Source: Actinidia chinensis (lineage: Eukaryota; Streptophyta; Magnoliopsida; Ericales; Actinidiaceae). From it: a stretch of 20,000 nt of DNA. The position numbers were made by a program, and so were the translations under genes. Below the pieces are notes generated by a model that was not told where the DNA came from, ran no database searches, and saw nothing but the letters and a program-made list of their open reading frames with translations. Below are positions 19,379-20,000 of this stretch, one piece after another. The stretch's first letter is position 1, and each line of letters begins with the position of its first letter. The stretch covers positions 3,142,080 through 3,162,079 of the forward strand of contig CM018911.1 of the NCBI GenBank assembly GCA_009663005.1, given 5' to 3'.

Positions 19379-20000
19379 AAACAATGAACTTGGATCAAAA
19401 TTACATCAATGATACTACTACTACTATCAAGAGGAGAAATTTAGGGCAGAAAAAAAACATTAGCGCTGAGTGTATGATGTGCCCAACATGAAGTAACACA
19501 TTGCAAGCGCCAAAACAATTGCTGCCTATAACCCAAAGGGTACCATCAATTGGAAAAAAAACAGTCACAGCAGTAGACATCTACAAAGACCCAACATTCG
19601 TACAACAGCAGAAAGAACACAATCAGCAGTCACTATCAAGGACTGCAAAATAAGAAGACAAAAGCACTACAAGTGCAACCCACTTAGGAAACAAAAGCTC
19701 ACCCAAATGCTGTGCCCTTTTTGAAGACCAGAAAACGGTCGCCCCCACCGGGGGATGCAACTCTAAACCAAAAACAGACCGCTCAGAAAAAACCAAATTT
19801 TACTCAGAGAACAGAAAACAGAAGAAATCCAAAAAAACCACAGGTAATTCACGGGAAAACGCCAAACAAATACTTTTGATGTATAAGGACAAGATTCAGA
19901 GAATAGAATAGAAACATTTATCTCGATATTGCACTTACACCCAGAAGGCTGCTTGATTCGAATCAGTGCAAGAATACAAAAAGAAATCCAAGTCTGGACA
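19379..20000 (-). mobile_element. 3' end of a second LINE copy, continuing past the window edge
   Basis: The minus-strand sequence from the right edge down to about 19440 is homologous to the 3' UTR of the plus-strand LINE (18577-19152). This copy keeps an extra tail (tagtagtagtatcattgatgtaattttgatccaag) down to about 19379, suggesting its natural 3' end lies there while the other copy is truncated. No coding part is inside the window. Confidence 0.7.

Noticed and set aside
19131..19491. Overlapping proline- or glycine-rich frames on both strands
   Set aside because: They come from C/G tracts in a GC-rich spacer and have no domain or consistent frame.

Overview
The window reads as intergenic heterochromatin of a plant nuclear genome, most likely a eudicot. 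It is AT-rich, has no long intact open reading frame, and is filled with plant-type transposable elements: an Athila-like Ty3/gypsy LTR retrotransposon, two L1-type LINEs and a MITE-like element. I see no host protein-coding gene, tRNA, rRNA or CRISPR array. I also found no convincing new biological system; the interest lies in transposon architecture and in sequence anomalies.

Layout. Positions 1-1955 are AT-rich flank holding a short hairpin (688-717), a MITE-like inverted-repeat element (about 1210-1561) and a CCGGTT-rich repeat (about 1690-1850). Positions 1956-14438 are one 12.5 kb Athila-like retrotransposon on the minus strand. Its 5' LTR is on the right (12542-14438) and its 3' LTR on the left (1956-3773). 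The primer-binding site matches plant tRNA-Asp, a polypurine tract adjoins the 3' LTR, and a 4-bp direct repeat (TATG) flanks the element. Reading right to left, the interior carries gag, protease, reverse transcriptase, RNase H and integrase, then about 2 kb with no recognised gene. Every domain is identifiable but broken by frameshifts, stops and long homopolymers, including 137 bp of near-pure C and 67 bp of T.

Positions 14439-14880 are flank. From about 14.9 kb to 19.15 kb lies a degraded plus-strand L1-type LINE, with an ORF1-like start, an endonuclease, and a reverse transcriptase that has lost its N-terminal part. A GC-rich, G/C-tract-laden spacer (19153-19378) separates it from the 3' end of a second, related LINE on the minus strand that runs off the right edge. 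The two LINE tails form an imperfect inverted repeat of about 0.55 kb per arm.

The two LTRs differ mainly by small insertions and deletions rather than substitutions, and reading frames break every few dozen codons. This may reflect uncorrected long-read error as much as real decay, so individual frameshifts should not be taken as biological without read-level support.
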